64,000 nucleotides of DNA, taken from a bacterium. GTDB taxonomy: Bacteria; Elusimicrobiota; Elusimicrobia; UBA1565; UBA9628. The notes under the pieces are model-generated. The model saw only the letters and a list, made by a program, of their open reading frames with translations, was not told the DNA's origin and searched no databases. The position numbers and the translations under genes were made by a program. Location of the stretch: the NCBI GenBank assembly GCA_021822495.1, contig JAKAQO010000006.1, forward strand, positions 54,302 to 118,301, given 5' to 3'. Below, one piece after another: positions 52,082 to 59,520 of this stretch (within the stretch, counting starts at the first letter, position 1; each line of letters starts with the position of its first letter).

Positions 52082-52552
52082 ATGATCAAAGTGAAAAATT
52101 GGGTTATTTTGATGATGTTGGCAACCATGGCTATTTCTTTGTTTTATGGTTGCGATCTTAGATACGGATTTCTCCTCGGAAATTTTCGCTTATCGAAGAA
52201 TTCGAGACTTCCACAATGGATATCAATTCCCCCTGGATATGCAAGATCAGATTTGAACGTCGATATTGTGCAATATTCGTATCGTACAGTGTTTCTTGTT
52301 TATGGTCCGCCGCCAGAGAAGAAACTTCTACTTGAGAAAGCAGGCGTGGAGCGATTGCATCCCGTTTCTCAACGAGAATTCGATGCCCACCAGACAGGGG
52401 CAGTTTACCCAAATTATTCAATAATCACAGTTGATGGTATCAGCGAAATTTTCGAGCAACAGAAACCAGGAAATGTTTTGTTTATCACAGATGATCCATA
52501 CCTAAAAAAAATACTCCCAAGACAGAAAGCCACTACGATCCAGAAACAATGA
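52082..52552 (+). CDS. Small lipoprotein, immunity-like
   Basis: A 156-residue protein. The ATG at 52,082 lies eight bases after AAAAGGAG; a GTG three codons upstream is in frame. The signal segment ends LFYGC, a lipobox-like site with the modified Cys at about residue 23. The following FRLSKNSRLPQWISIPPGYARSDLNVDIVQYS is a pattern I associate with small lipoproteins found near polymorphic toxins in proteobacteria. The function is inferred from that and from the array. Confidence 0.5.
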   Translation: MIKVKNWVILMMLATMAISLFYGCDLRYGFLLGNFRLSKNSRLPQWISIPPGYARSDLNVDIVQYSYRTVFLVYGPPPEKKLLLEKAGVERLHPVSQREFDAHQTGAVYPNYSIITVDGISEIFEQQKPGNVLFITDDPYLKKILPRQKATTIQKQ

Positions 52553-52563
52553 AAGGAAAATAA

Positions 52564-52700
52564 ATGACCAAGCGCGAGCAAAAAAACTTGGCCCGGTTGA
52601 ATTTAAAAAATATGTTTTTCATTGGGAGGGTAGCGGGGAAAAATGAATTCAGAAATTCCGTGGGAGCGTGAGGGCATGAGGGAAATAGGAACAGCCCCTG
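52564..52700 (+). repeat. Cassette repeat block, copy 3
   Basis: ATGACCAAGCGCGAGCAAAA, AATATGTTTTTCATTGGGAGG and ATGAATTCAGAAATTCCGTG are present. The middle has diverged (ATTGGGAGGGTAGCGG). The first palindrome is degenerate (GGAACAGCCCC) and a second, GGGGACAGTCCCC, follows at about 52,727. Confidence 0.7.
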
Positions 52701-52939
52701 ACATGAATTGCCAAGCCTTGGGAGTGGGGGACAGTCCCCATTTCCCCTTGCAAGGGGGGCGAACCGGGGCTACACTTCTTGGAACGCTTTTTCGCGAAGG
52801 AGGCGGCATGAAAAAAATATTTGGGCGAGCCGGATTTTTCCCTCCCCTTGCGGGAGAAGGTGTCAGGACGAGGGAAATATTATTTTCGGCGGTTTTGATC
52901 GTGGCCTGGACTGTTGTCGCGGCAAGAGGAACCCAATGA
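52643..52939 (+). CDS. Cassette small ORF with long tail, coupled to a family A gene
   Basis: A 98-residue ORF: head MNSEIPWEREGMREIGTAPD, the palindrome-derived MNCQALGVGDSPHFPLQGG, a second part MKKIFGRAGFFPPLAGEGVR, then a hydrophobic end (ILFSAVLIVAWTVVAARGTQ). RGTQ-ATGA overlaps the family A start at 52,936 exactly as at 47,932. The mosaic look suggests several joined pieces. Confidence 0.4.
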   Translation: MNSEIPWEREGMREIGTAPDMNCQALGVGDSPHFPLQGGRTGATLLGTLFREGGGMKKIFGRAGFFPPLAGEGVRTREILFSAVLIVAWTVVAARGTQ

Positions 52940-53418
52940 GAAAAAAATATGACTCTTTTAAAGAAATTTTCAAGAAAGGTCCCCTAAAGTTATCTCCAAA
53001 TCTAAAAGTTACTGATTATATAATTGCATCGTCTGTCATCGTTGTACTTGTGGCAGCCCTTATATTGAGGCATTATACATCCTCTTCGCAGCCCATCGGC
53101 TATTGGCTGGAAAATCATATTCCTGTCTGGTTTGCATTCGCGGACATTGTAATAGTTAGTATATGCGCTATATTAGTTATACATCTGCCCTTTAGAATAG
53201 CCGGATTTTTTTGGGTATTATTCTTGCTGGCTCTCTCGATTCTAATGCCATGTCTTCACATTGCTCTGAACAATCGTTATGGATTGTGGACACTAGCTTT
53301 CCTCTGCATAAGTTCAATATATAGCGTATTTGGAACTGTATGGCAATCACGCCTCGGCCAGAGGCAAAAGGACGGTGTATCCGGAAGCAGAAATGACACA
53401 GGGAAGCAGGAAAAATAA
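52936..53418 (+). CDS. Family A membrane protein, without the C-terminal module
   Basis: A 160-residue protein with four helices. The family block GYWLENHIPVWFAFADIVIVSICAILVIH (about residues 55-83) aligns with the 47,932 and 50,386 proteins. It lacks their ETWTDEFEHL module and instead ends in the repeat-encoded SGSRNDTGKQEK. The start is taken from the ATGA overlap with the small ORF. Confidence 0.55.
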   Translation: MRKKYDSFKEIFKKGPLKLSPNLKVTDYIIASSVIVVLVAALILRHYTSSSQPIGYWLENHIPVWFAFADIVIVSICAILVIHLPFRIAGFFWVLFLLALSILMPCLHIALNNRYGLWTLAFLCISSIYSVFGTVWQSRLGQRQKDGVSGSRNDTGKQEK

Positions 53419-53419
53419 A

Positions 53420-53567
53420 ATGGCCAAGCGCAAAAAAGGTTGGCCCGGTCGAATCTGAAAAATATGTTTCTCAAGGCTTGGAGCGAAAAACAGCGGAGAA
53501 AAATGAATTCAGAAATTCCGTGGGAGCGTGAAGGCATGGGGAAAATAGGGACAGTCCCCATTTCCAC
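53420..53567 (+). repeat. Cassette repeat block, copy 4
   Basis: A full block with a four-base deletion in the first part (AAGCGCAAAAAAGG, where other copies have AAGCGCGAGCAAAAAAGG) that shifts the upstream frame. It has CAG where copies 2 and 5 have TAG, so the second part can be read through as AWSEKQRRKMNSEIPWEREG. The palindrome is at about 53,541-53,566. Confidence 0.75.
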
Positions 53568-53601
53568 TCCGGCCTTCTGCCCATTTGAGGTTTCAAAATG
53601 A
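53503..53601 (+). CDS. Cassette small ORF, short tail, coupled to the next membrane gene
   Basis: A 32-residue ORF: MNSEIPWEREGMGKIGTVPIS then TPAFCPFEVSK. The TGA overlaps the ATG at 53,598. The tail differs from every other copy from the base after the palindrome onward. Confidence 0.4.
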   Translation: MNSEIPWEREGMGKIGTVPISTPAFCPFEVSK

Positions 53602-54455
53602 ACCGAACTTTCACGCCCGAAAAGGAACGGAACCATCTAATTGCCCTACTGATATTATTTATTGTATACCCCATATCTTTTTATGGTGGCCGGACGGGCC
53701 CAATAATGGAGATTTCCAAATGGATTCCCCGTCCTCTTGCCATTCTAGATCTTTTCATCATGCCGCTATCATTCGTAGCAATCCCATTATCTATGCCCTA
53801 CTCACGGAAGATCATCATTATTTTGGTGATTTCCAATTTTGCGAACCTATTAACGTCGCCTAGTATTTCCAGGATCGGCGAAAATTCATTCGCGGCAGTC
53901 ATTCTAATGCTATGGGGCGGTATATGCTTTATAGTTTCACAGTATGTAATGTTTTCGGGATATGGAATAAAGGAAGATGAGCAAGTGGCCAATTTGGCGC
54001 AAGCAAAAAAAAATGATTTAGAAAAACCAAAAAAAATAGATTGGCGCGGCAAGAATTTGACATTTCCCAATCAAGAAAAACAGCGCCGCTTGATTTTCGA
54101 TTGTCTTATGGTCACAATGCTTCAAGTTCTAGGTCTTGGGACGGCGCTGTCAAACACAAGTTCTTATCCGACGCCGATAAGGGATGCCCTTATCGTTTGC
54201 GGCTTCATCGCCTTTTTCCTTTTTCCGATTTATATTATTTTTCCGCGCTTTGGCGGCAAAATCTATATCGCGGAGGCGATTTATCTGCTGGTATCACTTT
54301 TTTTCGGCTCAAGCTTTTCGCCCGGGCCATTTTTTCTCGTGGATTGTGCCATAACTTTGGGATTCGTTTTGCTGTTTATTATCCCACCCGCCTTCATAGG
54401 GTTCGCCGCACTCAAGGCGTATGCAGCCGGAGATAAAAATGACGAGAGGCAATAG
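53598..54455 (+). CDS. Polytopic membrane protein, unknown
   Basis: A 285-residue protein with seven or eight predicted helices and a central charged loop (KEDEQVANLAQAKKNDLEKPKKIDW, about residues 123-150). It starts from an ATGA overlap with the small cassette ORF and ends with an ATG-proximal small ORF one base later. No family is recognised; its position matches the other immunity-like genes. Confidence 0.55.
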   Translation: MNRTFTPEKERNHLIALLILFIVYPISFYGGRTGPIMEISKWIPRPLAILDLFIMPLSFVAIPLSMPYSRKIIIILVISNFANLLTSPSISRIGENSFAAVILMLWGGICFIVSQYVMFSGYGIKEDEQVANLAQAKKNDLEKPKKIDWRGKNLTFPNQEKQRRLIFDCLMVTMLQVLGLGTALSNTSSYPTPIRDALIVCGFIAFFLFPIYIIFPRFGGKIYIAEAIYLLVSLFFGSSFSPGPFFLVDCAITLGFVLLFIIPPAFIGFAALKAYAAGDKNDERQ

Positions 54456-54650
54456 ATGAATTATTGGAAACCCGGTAAAACAAAGTCATCTATTACGACT
54501 CGCCGATTTCGGCGCGGAAAACCTCTGCCCTGGAGCCTTTGTATTCGCAAAAGCCGCAAGGCCGCTCGCGCAAAAAGGCGGGAAATAGGGACAGTCCCTG
54601 ACAAACAGCGGAGGAGATTTCTGGGCGAGATCAAGCTTCCATGCAAATAA
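54456..54650 (+). CDS. Possible small basic ORF containing a half palindrome
   Basis: A 64-residue, very basic ORF (RRFRRGKPLPW..., KAARAKRREIGTVPDKQRRRF). Only the left half of the palindrome remains (GGGAAATAGGGACAGTCCC at about 54,583). The end overlaps the next gene by ten bases. It has the usual cassette position but weak coding evidence. Confidence 0.3.
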   Translation: MNYWKPGKTKSSITTRRFRRGKPLPWSLCIRKSRKAARAKRREIGTVPDKQRRRFLGEIKLPCK

Positions 54651-55192
54651 AAAACATAGTTGCATCCATCATGATTATTTTCTTTGAAAATACACTTGCA
54701 GGGGCTCCCCTAAATAAATATTCTCACAAATTCGTAGATAAACGTTTCGGCGAAATTGTAATTGGTAAAGGTCCACATAAATTAAAAAAAATAAAAAATA
54801 TATATGGAAAAGGCTTTTTTTCTAAATATAACGACCAGCTTTGCTATTTTAACGAAGAACTCAATCAATATCTTGACTTTTTCATTGGTCCAGATGATTC
54901 AATCGAAGGGATTCTTGTTTCATATAAAAGTCCAGGCGCTGAATGCAAAAGAGCGGTTACTCATAAAAAAGGAGGGTTTTGTTCTGAAAAGGGCATTTGC
55001 CTTGGAACATCTTACTCCAAATTGATGAAGATTTACGGTAAACCACATAAAGTTAAGAGAACGAAAGAGGAAGTCCAGGTTGAATACCATACGGATTACA
55101 AGCAAGACCCTCAAGTTTCTCTTGCATATGATTCTAGCTATAAATTTAAGCATGGAAAACTTTTTGAATTGATGGTTTGGGATGGTGAATAA
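54641..55192 (+). CDS. Secreted protein of unknown function
   Basis: A 183-residue protein with a signal peptide (IVASIMIIFFENTLAGAP), a Lys-rich mature part and three or four cysteines (LCYF, GAECKRAV, GFCSEKGICLG) that could form disulfides in the periplasm. Very AT-rich. The fold SYSKLMKIYGKPHKVKRTKEEVQVEYHTDY resembles small beta domains of the BamE/SmpA kind, but this is weak. A periplasmic immunity protein is one option. Confidence 0.5.
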   Translation: MQIKNIVASIMIIFFENTLAGAPLNKYSHKFVDKRFGEIVIGKGPHKLKKIKNIYGKGFFSKYNDQLCYFNEELNQYLDFFIGPDDSIEGILVSYKSPGAECKRAVTHKKGGFCSEKGICLGTSYSKLMKIYGKPHKVKRTKEEVQVEYHTDYKQDPQVSLAYDSSYKFKHGKLFELMVWDGE

Positions 55193-55221
55193 TGGGAGGC
55201 AAAAAGCGGTAAAGGGGATAA

Positions 55222-55752
55222 ATGATCACTAAAAATATTCAAAAAATAAAAATCATTAATCGACAATTCAAGCTCCTTAAGGAGAAAAAATGTTGGTATG
55301 TTTCTTGTGGGCGAAACGTTGGCAGTTCTTTCCAGCTTTGCTTGGGAGAAAAGATCAGAAGAAAAAAAGCTCTTGGCAATAAATTCCACCCTAAGTCTTT
55401 TAGAGAAAATACTGCCGAATACGCCTTTCTTGTATGGTGTAGTTGGCGATTATCAAAGGACGAAAAACTGATCGTGACAAGCGACGATTGTGATAACCAT
55501 TATAAGTGGTGCAAATACTTACGAAAACTGATCGGATTGAGGATCATCAAAATTCAGCTAATGAACTGTTTTTTTGATTTTAAAATAATTTTTAATGAAG
55601 GTTGGCAAATACATATTTTTTGCGATAACGGCAATAAAGATCCAAGCATAGACACTAATTGGGAAATATTTATTCCTGGAGATTATCTCATTAGCGTGGG
55701 AACTCATCAAAATATTGATTGCCCCCAGAGACAAAAGAAGCAGGAAAAATAA
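55222..55752 (+). CDS. Cytoplasmic immunity-like protein (DUF6188-type pattern)
   Basis: A 176-residue protein without signal peptide. CWYVSCGRNVGSSFQLCLGEKI near the start and LIGLRIIKIQLMNCFFDFKI, WQIHIFCDNG..., NWEIFIPGDYLISVG near the end follow the beta pattern of small immunity families in polymorphic toxin loci. The last residues (PQRQKKQEK) come from the cassette repeat. This is the clearest soluble immunity candidate; similarity is by eye. Confidence 0.45.
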   Translation: MITKNIQKIKIINRQFKLLKEKKCWYVSCGRNVGSSFQLCLGEKIRRKKALGNKFHPKSFRENTAEYAFLVWCSWRLSKDEKLIVTSDDCDNHYKWCKYLRKLIGLRIIKIQLMNCFFDFKIIFNEGWQIHIFCDNGNKDPSIDTNWEIFIPGDYLISVGTHQNIDCPQRQKKQEK

Positions 55753-55753
55753 A

Positions 55754-55898
55754 ATGACCAAGCGCGAGCAAAAAAGGTTGCTCCGGTTGAATCTGAAAAA
55801 TATGTTTCTCAGGGCTTGGAGCGAAAAATAGCGGAGAAAAATGAATTCAGAAATTCCGTGGGAGCGTGAAGGCATGGGGGAAATAGGGACCCATTTCC
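55754..55898 (+). repeat. Cassette repeat block, copy 5
   Basis: A nearly full block (ATGACCAAGCGCGAGCAAAA, AATATGTTTCTCAGGGCTTG, ATGAATTCAGAAATTCCGTG). The first frame stops at TAG after AWSEK as in copy 2. The palindrome has lost five bases (GGGACCCATTTCCCC), which changes the frame of the following tail. Confidence 0.75.
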
Positions 55899-55993
55899 CC
55901 CTACAAGTGATTAAAGCAGGATCAATTGCTTTCAGTGAGGTCATCGAACTTGCCGCCGTTCTTGCTTTATCTCATTGTTGGGGTGGGAGATAA
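55841..55993 (+). CDS. Cassette small ORF with hydrophobic tail, coupled to a family B gene
   Basis: A 50-residue ORF: MNSEIPWEREGMGEIGTHFP then a hydrophobic helix (VIKAGSIAFSEVIELAAVLA) and the end LSHCWGGR. TAATG couples it to the 55,993 gene. The end resembles ITHCWAGK of the ORF before 56,655 and LLTCRHQGGK before 48,830, all three upstream of family B proteins. It is too short for many gene finders. Confidence 0.5.
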   Translation: MNSEIPWEREGMGEIGTHFPLQVIKAGSIAFSEVIELAAVLALSHCWGGR

Positions 55994-56472
55994 TGATGTT
56001 ACATAAAATTTTTACTGCCTACCCAATCGCAAGCTATCTATTGCTATTTGTGGCTCTAATTTTTTCCGCTTACCGCGATTCCAAGAAAGGCTTAGGCATG
56101 GTAGCATTGGAGTGGTGGTACGGGCTCCCCATTCTAATTATGCTCGACATCCCTATTTGTCGGAAATTTCATTTTGGAATTATCATAACTTGGGCTACGA
56201 TAATTACATCCCTTATTATTTATATCAGCATGCTTCCATTTTTAACGGCGAAATGGAATAAATCTGGGCGGCCAAATGAAAATTCCAATAGTATGCAAAT
56301 TGGGGGTGTCATAGGCTTAGCTATCGGGTTTGTTATTGGGCTAATTAGTATCACTTTAGTAGAGGTTTTTGGGCATTATTATTGGCCGGTAGGTGTGTTG
56401 TCCTGGGGGGCAATGGGTAGCGCTCTAGCAGGATTTATTGTGGGTGCCATTATTGGAAAAAATCGCTCTTGA
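55993..56472 (+). CDS. Family B membrane protein (larger form)
   Basis: A 159-residue protein with four to five helices. YLLLFVALIFSAYRDSKKGLGMVALEWWYGL (about residues 14-44) aligns with the family B pattern, and a glycine-rich helix pair ends the protein (IGGVIGLAIGFVIGLI, GAMGSALAGFIVGAIIG). The start is taken from the TAATG overlap. Its stop overlaps a TTG that opens the next small ORF. Confidence 0.55.
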   Translation: MMLHKIFTAYPIASYLLLFVALIFSAYRDSKKGLGMVALEWWYGLPILIMLDIPICRKFHFGIIITWATIITSLIIYISMLPFLTAKWNKSGRPNENSNSMQIGGVIGLAIGFVIGLISITLVEVFGHYYWPVGVLSWGAMGSALAGFIVGAIIGKNRS

Positions 56473-56651
56473 TCATTCGGTTTAACGCAGTCGGACTTCG
56501 CAATCTGGAGGCGCAAAGCGCCGAGGATGTCGAAGATCAATACAGGGAGGTCTTTGGGACTTCAATGAACTCGCGGACTTTTGAGCTGCGCTTGACGAGG
56601 GAAATAGGGACAGCCCCCATTTCCATCACTCATTGTTGGGCAGGGAAATAG
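56469..56651 (+). CDS. Cassette small ORF ending HCWAGK, upstream of a family B gene
   Basis: A 60-residue ORF from a TTG that overlaps the previous stop (TTGA). IIRFNAVGLRNLEAQSAEDVED resembles, in frame, the region VIIVCAAQIRALEESRMSEDGQE upstream of and within the 48,648 ORF, so this may be the more complete form of that head. A degenerate palindrome (GGGACAGCCCCC) gives REIGTAPIS. The tail ITHCWAGK matches the family B type. The next gene starts three bases after its stop. Confidence 0.45.
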   Translation: MIIRFNAVGLRNLEAQSAEDVEDQYREVFGTSMNSRTFELRLTREIGTAPISITHCWAGK

Positions 56652-56654
56652 ATT

Positions 56655-56954
56655 ATGCATTATCTAATGCTTTTAGAAACTTGGGGCGATGCTCATCGTT
56701 CAATCAGCTTTTTAATCCTAGCAATCTTTCTTTCCATCGGTGGTTACCAAGAATCAAAAAGATCTCTTACTTCGGCAATTTTTACATGGTTCTATGCGTT
56801 ATCATTTTTCGTTATAGCGGCTGTCGGATTTGCCATGTTTATAGGAGTCGGATCCTCACTCAGTGTACGACTTCTAGTCGCAGTATTTACACTGATTACA
56901 GCAATTGCTGTATTGGGGATATATTTAGTTATTCGGTGGAGAAAAAATAAATGA
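56655..56954 (+). CDS. Family B membrane protein (short form)
   Basis: A 99-residue protein with three helices. SISFLILAIFLSIGGYQESKRSLTSAIFTWFYALSFF (about residues 15-51) is the family B core, close to that of the 48,830 protein. It lacks the second half of the larger members. Its stop overlaps the ATGAATTC of the next cassette block. Confidence 0.55.
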   Translation: MHYLMLLETWGDAHRSISFLILAIFLSIGGYQESKRSLTSAIFTWFYALSFFVIAAVGFAMFIGVGSSLSVRLLVAVFTLITAIAVLGIYLVIRWRKNK

Positions 56955-57073
56955 ATTCAGAAATCTCGTGGGAGCGTGAAGGCATGAGGGAAATAGGGAC
57001 AGTCCCTGACATGAATTGCCAAGCCTTGAGAGCGGGGGACAGCCCCCATTTCCATTGGGATCCCACATGTTGA
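56951..57073 (+). CDS. Cassette small ORF, terminal copy
   Basis: A 40-residue ORF: MNSEISWEREGMREIGTVPD then MNCQALRAGDSPHFHWDPTC. The tail MNCQAL(R/G)(A/V)GDSPHF is shared with the 52,643 ORF. It overlaps the previous stop (ATGA). Two degenerate palindromes lie in it. No partner gene follows; the AlbA_2 gene comes next under its own promoter. Confidence 0.35.
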   Translation: MNSEISWEREGMREIGTVPDMNCQALRAGDSPHFHWDPTC

Positions 57074-57110
57074 ATGCGGAGTTCATTTCAACGGCAAATT
57101 CTCGTGGGTC

Positions 57111-57213
57111 TTACATATAGTTCTAGCCGCCAAGAGGGCTTTCTCCGTCGTATTATTACATATAGTTTAAATATAGTTTACATATTGACATGTCAGCGTC
57201 ATTAAAGTATCCT
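57111..57213 (+). promoter_or_regulatory. Promoter with operator-like repeats for the AlbA_2 gene; leaderless start
   Basis: TTGACA (57,185-57,190), a 17-base spacer and TATCCT (57,208-57,213) form a good sigma-70 promoter. Transcription would start at or beside the ATG at 57,220. Just upstream are copies of TTACATATAGTT (about 57,111 and 57,155) and AAATATAGTTTACATAT that reach the -35 box. They look like an operator for repression, possibly by the gene's own product. Confidence 0.5.
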
Positions 57214-57219
57214 ATCGTT

Positions 57220-58683
57220 ATGGAATCCAATTCTTGGATCGCTCGCGCTCAAGACTTACTGCGCCGAAGCCTCGATCTATCGGTTCCCCATGAGCTCAAT
57301 GAGCTGGATTGGAAGCGCGAGTTGAGTTCCAACAAGGAGCGCTTTACCGAGCACCTGTCGGCTTTTGCGAACCTTGACCAGGGCGGCTTTTTGGTTTTCG
57401 GGGTGACGCATGACGGCAAAAAAGCCGGGATTGACTCATCGGCCGTTAAAAACATCATTGAGAAGATAGGCAATGCCGCCAGGGACGGACTAGAACCGTC
57501 CTGCGCGATAGACCATTTCATAGAGAAAACCGAAACGCCGGGCAAGGTCCTGCTTTATATTCACATCCCCGGCTCAACGCAAAAGCCCGTGCGCCTGCGC
57601 GGGAAAAGCCTGGAGTTTTCATTTATCCGCAGCGCCGGACAAACCAGAAAAATGAACGAAAGCGAAATCCGCGCGGCGTTATTGCGCTCACGGACATTGC
57701 GGTTCGAGGAGCTGACCATCAATTCGGCGGAATCTGCGGCAATTTTAGAGGACTTTGAGATCTCCGCGGTCTGCCAAAGGCTTAAAATCCCATTTTCAGG
57801 CGAGCCCGAGCGGCGCGGTGAAATCATGGTCAATCGCAAATTCGCGGCAAAAACCGCGACAGGCCTCGCGCCAACTTATCTTGGCGTTCTCGTTACCGGC
57901 AAGGATTTCAGAAAATTGCCCGGAGCGGAACATTACGGAATTCGGCTGACAAGATACCGGGGGAATTCCAAATTGGAGGCCGAGCGCGATGAATTTTATT
58001 TTAAGGGTTTCGTCCATTCCTTGGACCAGCTGATTGATGACATTATGGGCCTTCTTCCCAAGAGCGAAGTCATCGAAAAAGCCACGCGAAGACAAGTCCC
58101 CGTCTATCCGGAGATCGCCCTGCGCGAATTGATCGCCAACGCCGTCATCCACCGAGACTACTCTCGCACCGACAGCTACGTCCAGGTGGAAATATTCGAT
58201 GACAGAATCGAAATAACCAATCCCGGCTCTTTGTTGCCCGACATGGCCGTTGACCGACTCATCGATCAGCAGCCGCGAGCGCGCAACGAGATCCTGGCCG
58301 CCCTCATGCGCGAACTCGGTTTTTGCGAGGAGCGTGGCAGCGGAATAGATAAAGCGGCATCTTCCCTTGAGCTCTACGGCCTTCCGGCCGTTCATTTCAT
58401 CAACAATCCCGATTATTTTCGCGCTATTCTTTACGCGCCCAAGCCCTATAAAGCCATGGACAACGAGGAGAGACTGAGGACCGCTTACCAGCATGTTTGC
58501 CTGCACTATGTCGCGGGGCAAAAGGTGACCAATGCTTCATTAAGAGCTCGCCTAAAACTCTCCGGAAACCAGTCGCAACTGGTTTCCGCGCTGATTCGCA
58601 AGGCGATCGACGCTAATTTAATCAAGATCGCCAATCCGGGAGCGTCTCCGCGCTATATTCATTATGTTCCCTATTGGGCATAA
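57220..58683 (+). CDS. Schlafen AlbA_2 / HATPase_c_4 regulator (COG2865-like)
   Basis: A 487-residue protein. The AlbA_2 domain is at about residues 15-150 (ELDWKRELSSNKERFTEHLSAFANLDQGGFLVFGVTHDG). A GHKL-type ATPase-like domain follows with RELIANAVIHRDYSRTDSYV and IEITNPGSLLPD (about 302-345), and a winged helix ends the protein. The start at 57,220 fits the promoter geometry; an ATG ten codons upstream overlaps the -35 box. Its base composition is closer to the chromosome than to the small cargo genes. Such proteins occur widely on mobile elements as regulators of uncertain role. Confidence 0.8.
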   Translation: MESNSWIARAQDLLRRSLDLSVPHELNELDWKRELSSNKERFTEHLSAFANLDQGGFLVFGVTHDGKKAGIDSSAVKNIIEKIGNAARDGLEPSCAIDHFIEKTETPGKVLLYIHIPGSTQKPVRLRGKSLEFSFIRSAGQTRKMNESEIRAALLRSRTLRFEELTINSAESAAILEDFEISAVCQRLKIPFSGEPERRGEIMVNRKFAAKTATGLAPTYLGVLVTGKDFRKLPGAEHYGIRLTRYRGNSKLEAERDEFYFKGFVHSLDQLIDDIMGLLPKSEVIEKATRRQVPVYPEIALRELIANAVIHRDYSRTDSYVQVEIFDDRIEITNPGSLLPDMAVDRLIDQQPRARNEILAALMRELGFCEERGSGIDKAASSLELYGLPAVHFINNPDYFRAILYAPKPYKAMDNEERLRTAYQHVCLHYVAGQKVTNASLRARLKLSGNQSQLVSALIRKAIDANLIKIANPGASPRYIHYVPYWA

Positions 58684-58807
58684 ATGAGAAAGCATAAGTT
58701 AATATCCGTGGTCGAGAAACCGCGATGAAAAGCCTCAAGGCGTTTATTCGCATCAAACTGGGCGCGCCGTTTTGAAAGTATCCAGTTTTGGCCGATTTTA
58801 ATGGGAG

Positions 58808-58851
58808 CGTGAAGGCATGAGGGAAATAGGGACCGTCCCCATTTCCCATTA
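58808..58851 (+). repeat. Truncated cassette block with palindrome
   Basis: TGGGAGCGTGAAGGCATGAG and GGGAAATAGGGAC-C-GTCCCC remain of the cassette block in the 200-base gap after the AlbA_2 gene. The start codon ATGAATTC is gone. Otherwise I see nothing in 58,684-58,882 except a ribosome site (AAAGGAGAG) before 58,883. Confidence 0.6.
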
Positions 58852-58882
58852 AACAAATTCGGATTTTAAAGGAGAGAAAAAA

Positions 58883-59152
58883 ATGCCAGATACAGCTACT
58901 AATCTCAATAATCTAGTTCAGGGCTTGGTCATGTTGACTATGGGTATCATCTTATTTCTCAAGCGCGAAGAATTCATTAATAAGGCGCTTAGGTCAGAAG
59001 AGGTGTTCTGGAATATCAAGTACACTGGCAATGAGCCAGGCATGTGGTTTAAAAAATTCATCGGGAAATTTGTTATCTACTCTATAAGTTTTGTTTTTGT
59101 CGTAGGTGGTTTCAGCTTTGTCTGGACCGCTTGCCGCAACTTAATACGCTGA
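58883..59152 (+). CDS. Family C small membrane protein
   Basis: An 89-residue protein with two helices (about residues 11-26 and 58-82). LFLKREEFINKALRSEE after helix one and VWTACRNLIR at the end correspond to the LWFRRKYLIEQL and RCL positions of the 45,642 protein. MPDTATNLNNLVQG resembles the start of the 49,795 protein (MADTATHLLKAG). The start follows AAAGGAGAG. It precedes a second family C gene by 25 bases, the same pairing as at 49,550/49,795. Confidence 0.55.
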   Translation: MPDTATNLNNLVQGLVMLTMGIILFLKREEFINKALRSEEVFWNIKYTGNEPGMWFKKFIGKFVIYSISFVFVVGGFSFVWTACRNLIR

Positions 59153-59177
59153 CGAAGGAAAGGAGAGAGAGTTAATT

Positions 59178-59516
59178 ATGGAACGTTTAGAACACTTCTT
59201 AAAGGCAGGAATAGCTTTTGCGGTACTTATATTCTTTATGAGGGCCAGAAAAAGATTCATTGACGCGGCCGAGAAATCCCATAAAACGCTGATAGAAAAA
59301 AGTCCCCGATCAGCGCAAAATATCGCTTACCTGCTTTTATTCCTTCCAATCTTTCTCGCGGCCTGCGTTGAGTTGTTCCGCGCATTCGATCCTGGTTTTA
59401 TACTTTCTCGACGGGTGTCTTTTGTTTTTTCAGCGGGTTGCCTCGCGGGACTCATGCTTTTGGCATTGGGCATAAAAATTTATGCAATGTTCTCGAAAAA
59501 GCGGGTTAAGGAATGA
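59178..59516 (+). CDS. Family C membrane protein, paralogue of the 49,795 gene
   Basis: A 112-residue protein with three helices. RARKRFIDAAEKSHKTLIEKSPRSAQN (about residues 22-48) matches the 49,795 protein with changes. From about 59,366 to the stop the DNA appears identical in the two genes (CVELFRAFDPGFILSRRVSF and on). This is a sign of recent duplication or gene conversion of the 3' half. Confidence 0.6.
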   Translation: MERLEHFLKAGIAFAVLIFFMRARKRFIDAAEKSHKTLIEKSPRSAQNIAYLLLFLPIFLAACVELFRAFDPGFILSRRVSFVFSAGCLAGLMLLALGIKIYAMFSKKRVKE

Positions 59517-59520
59517 TTTC

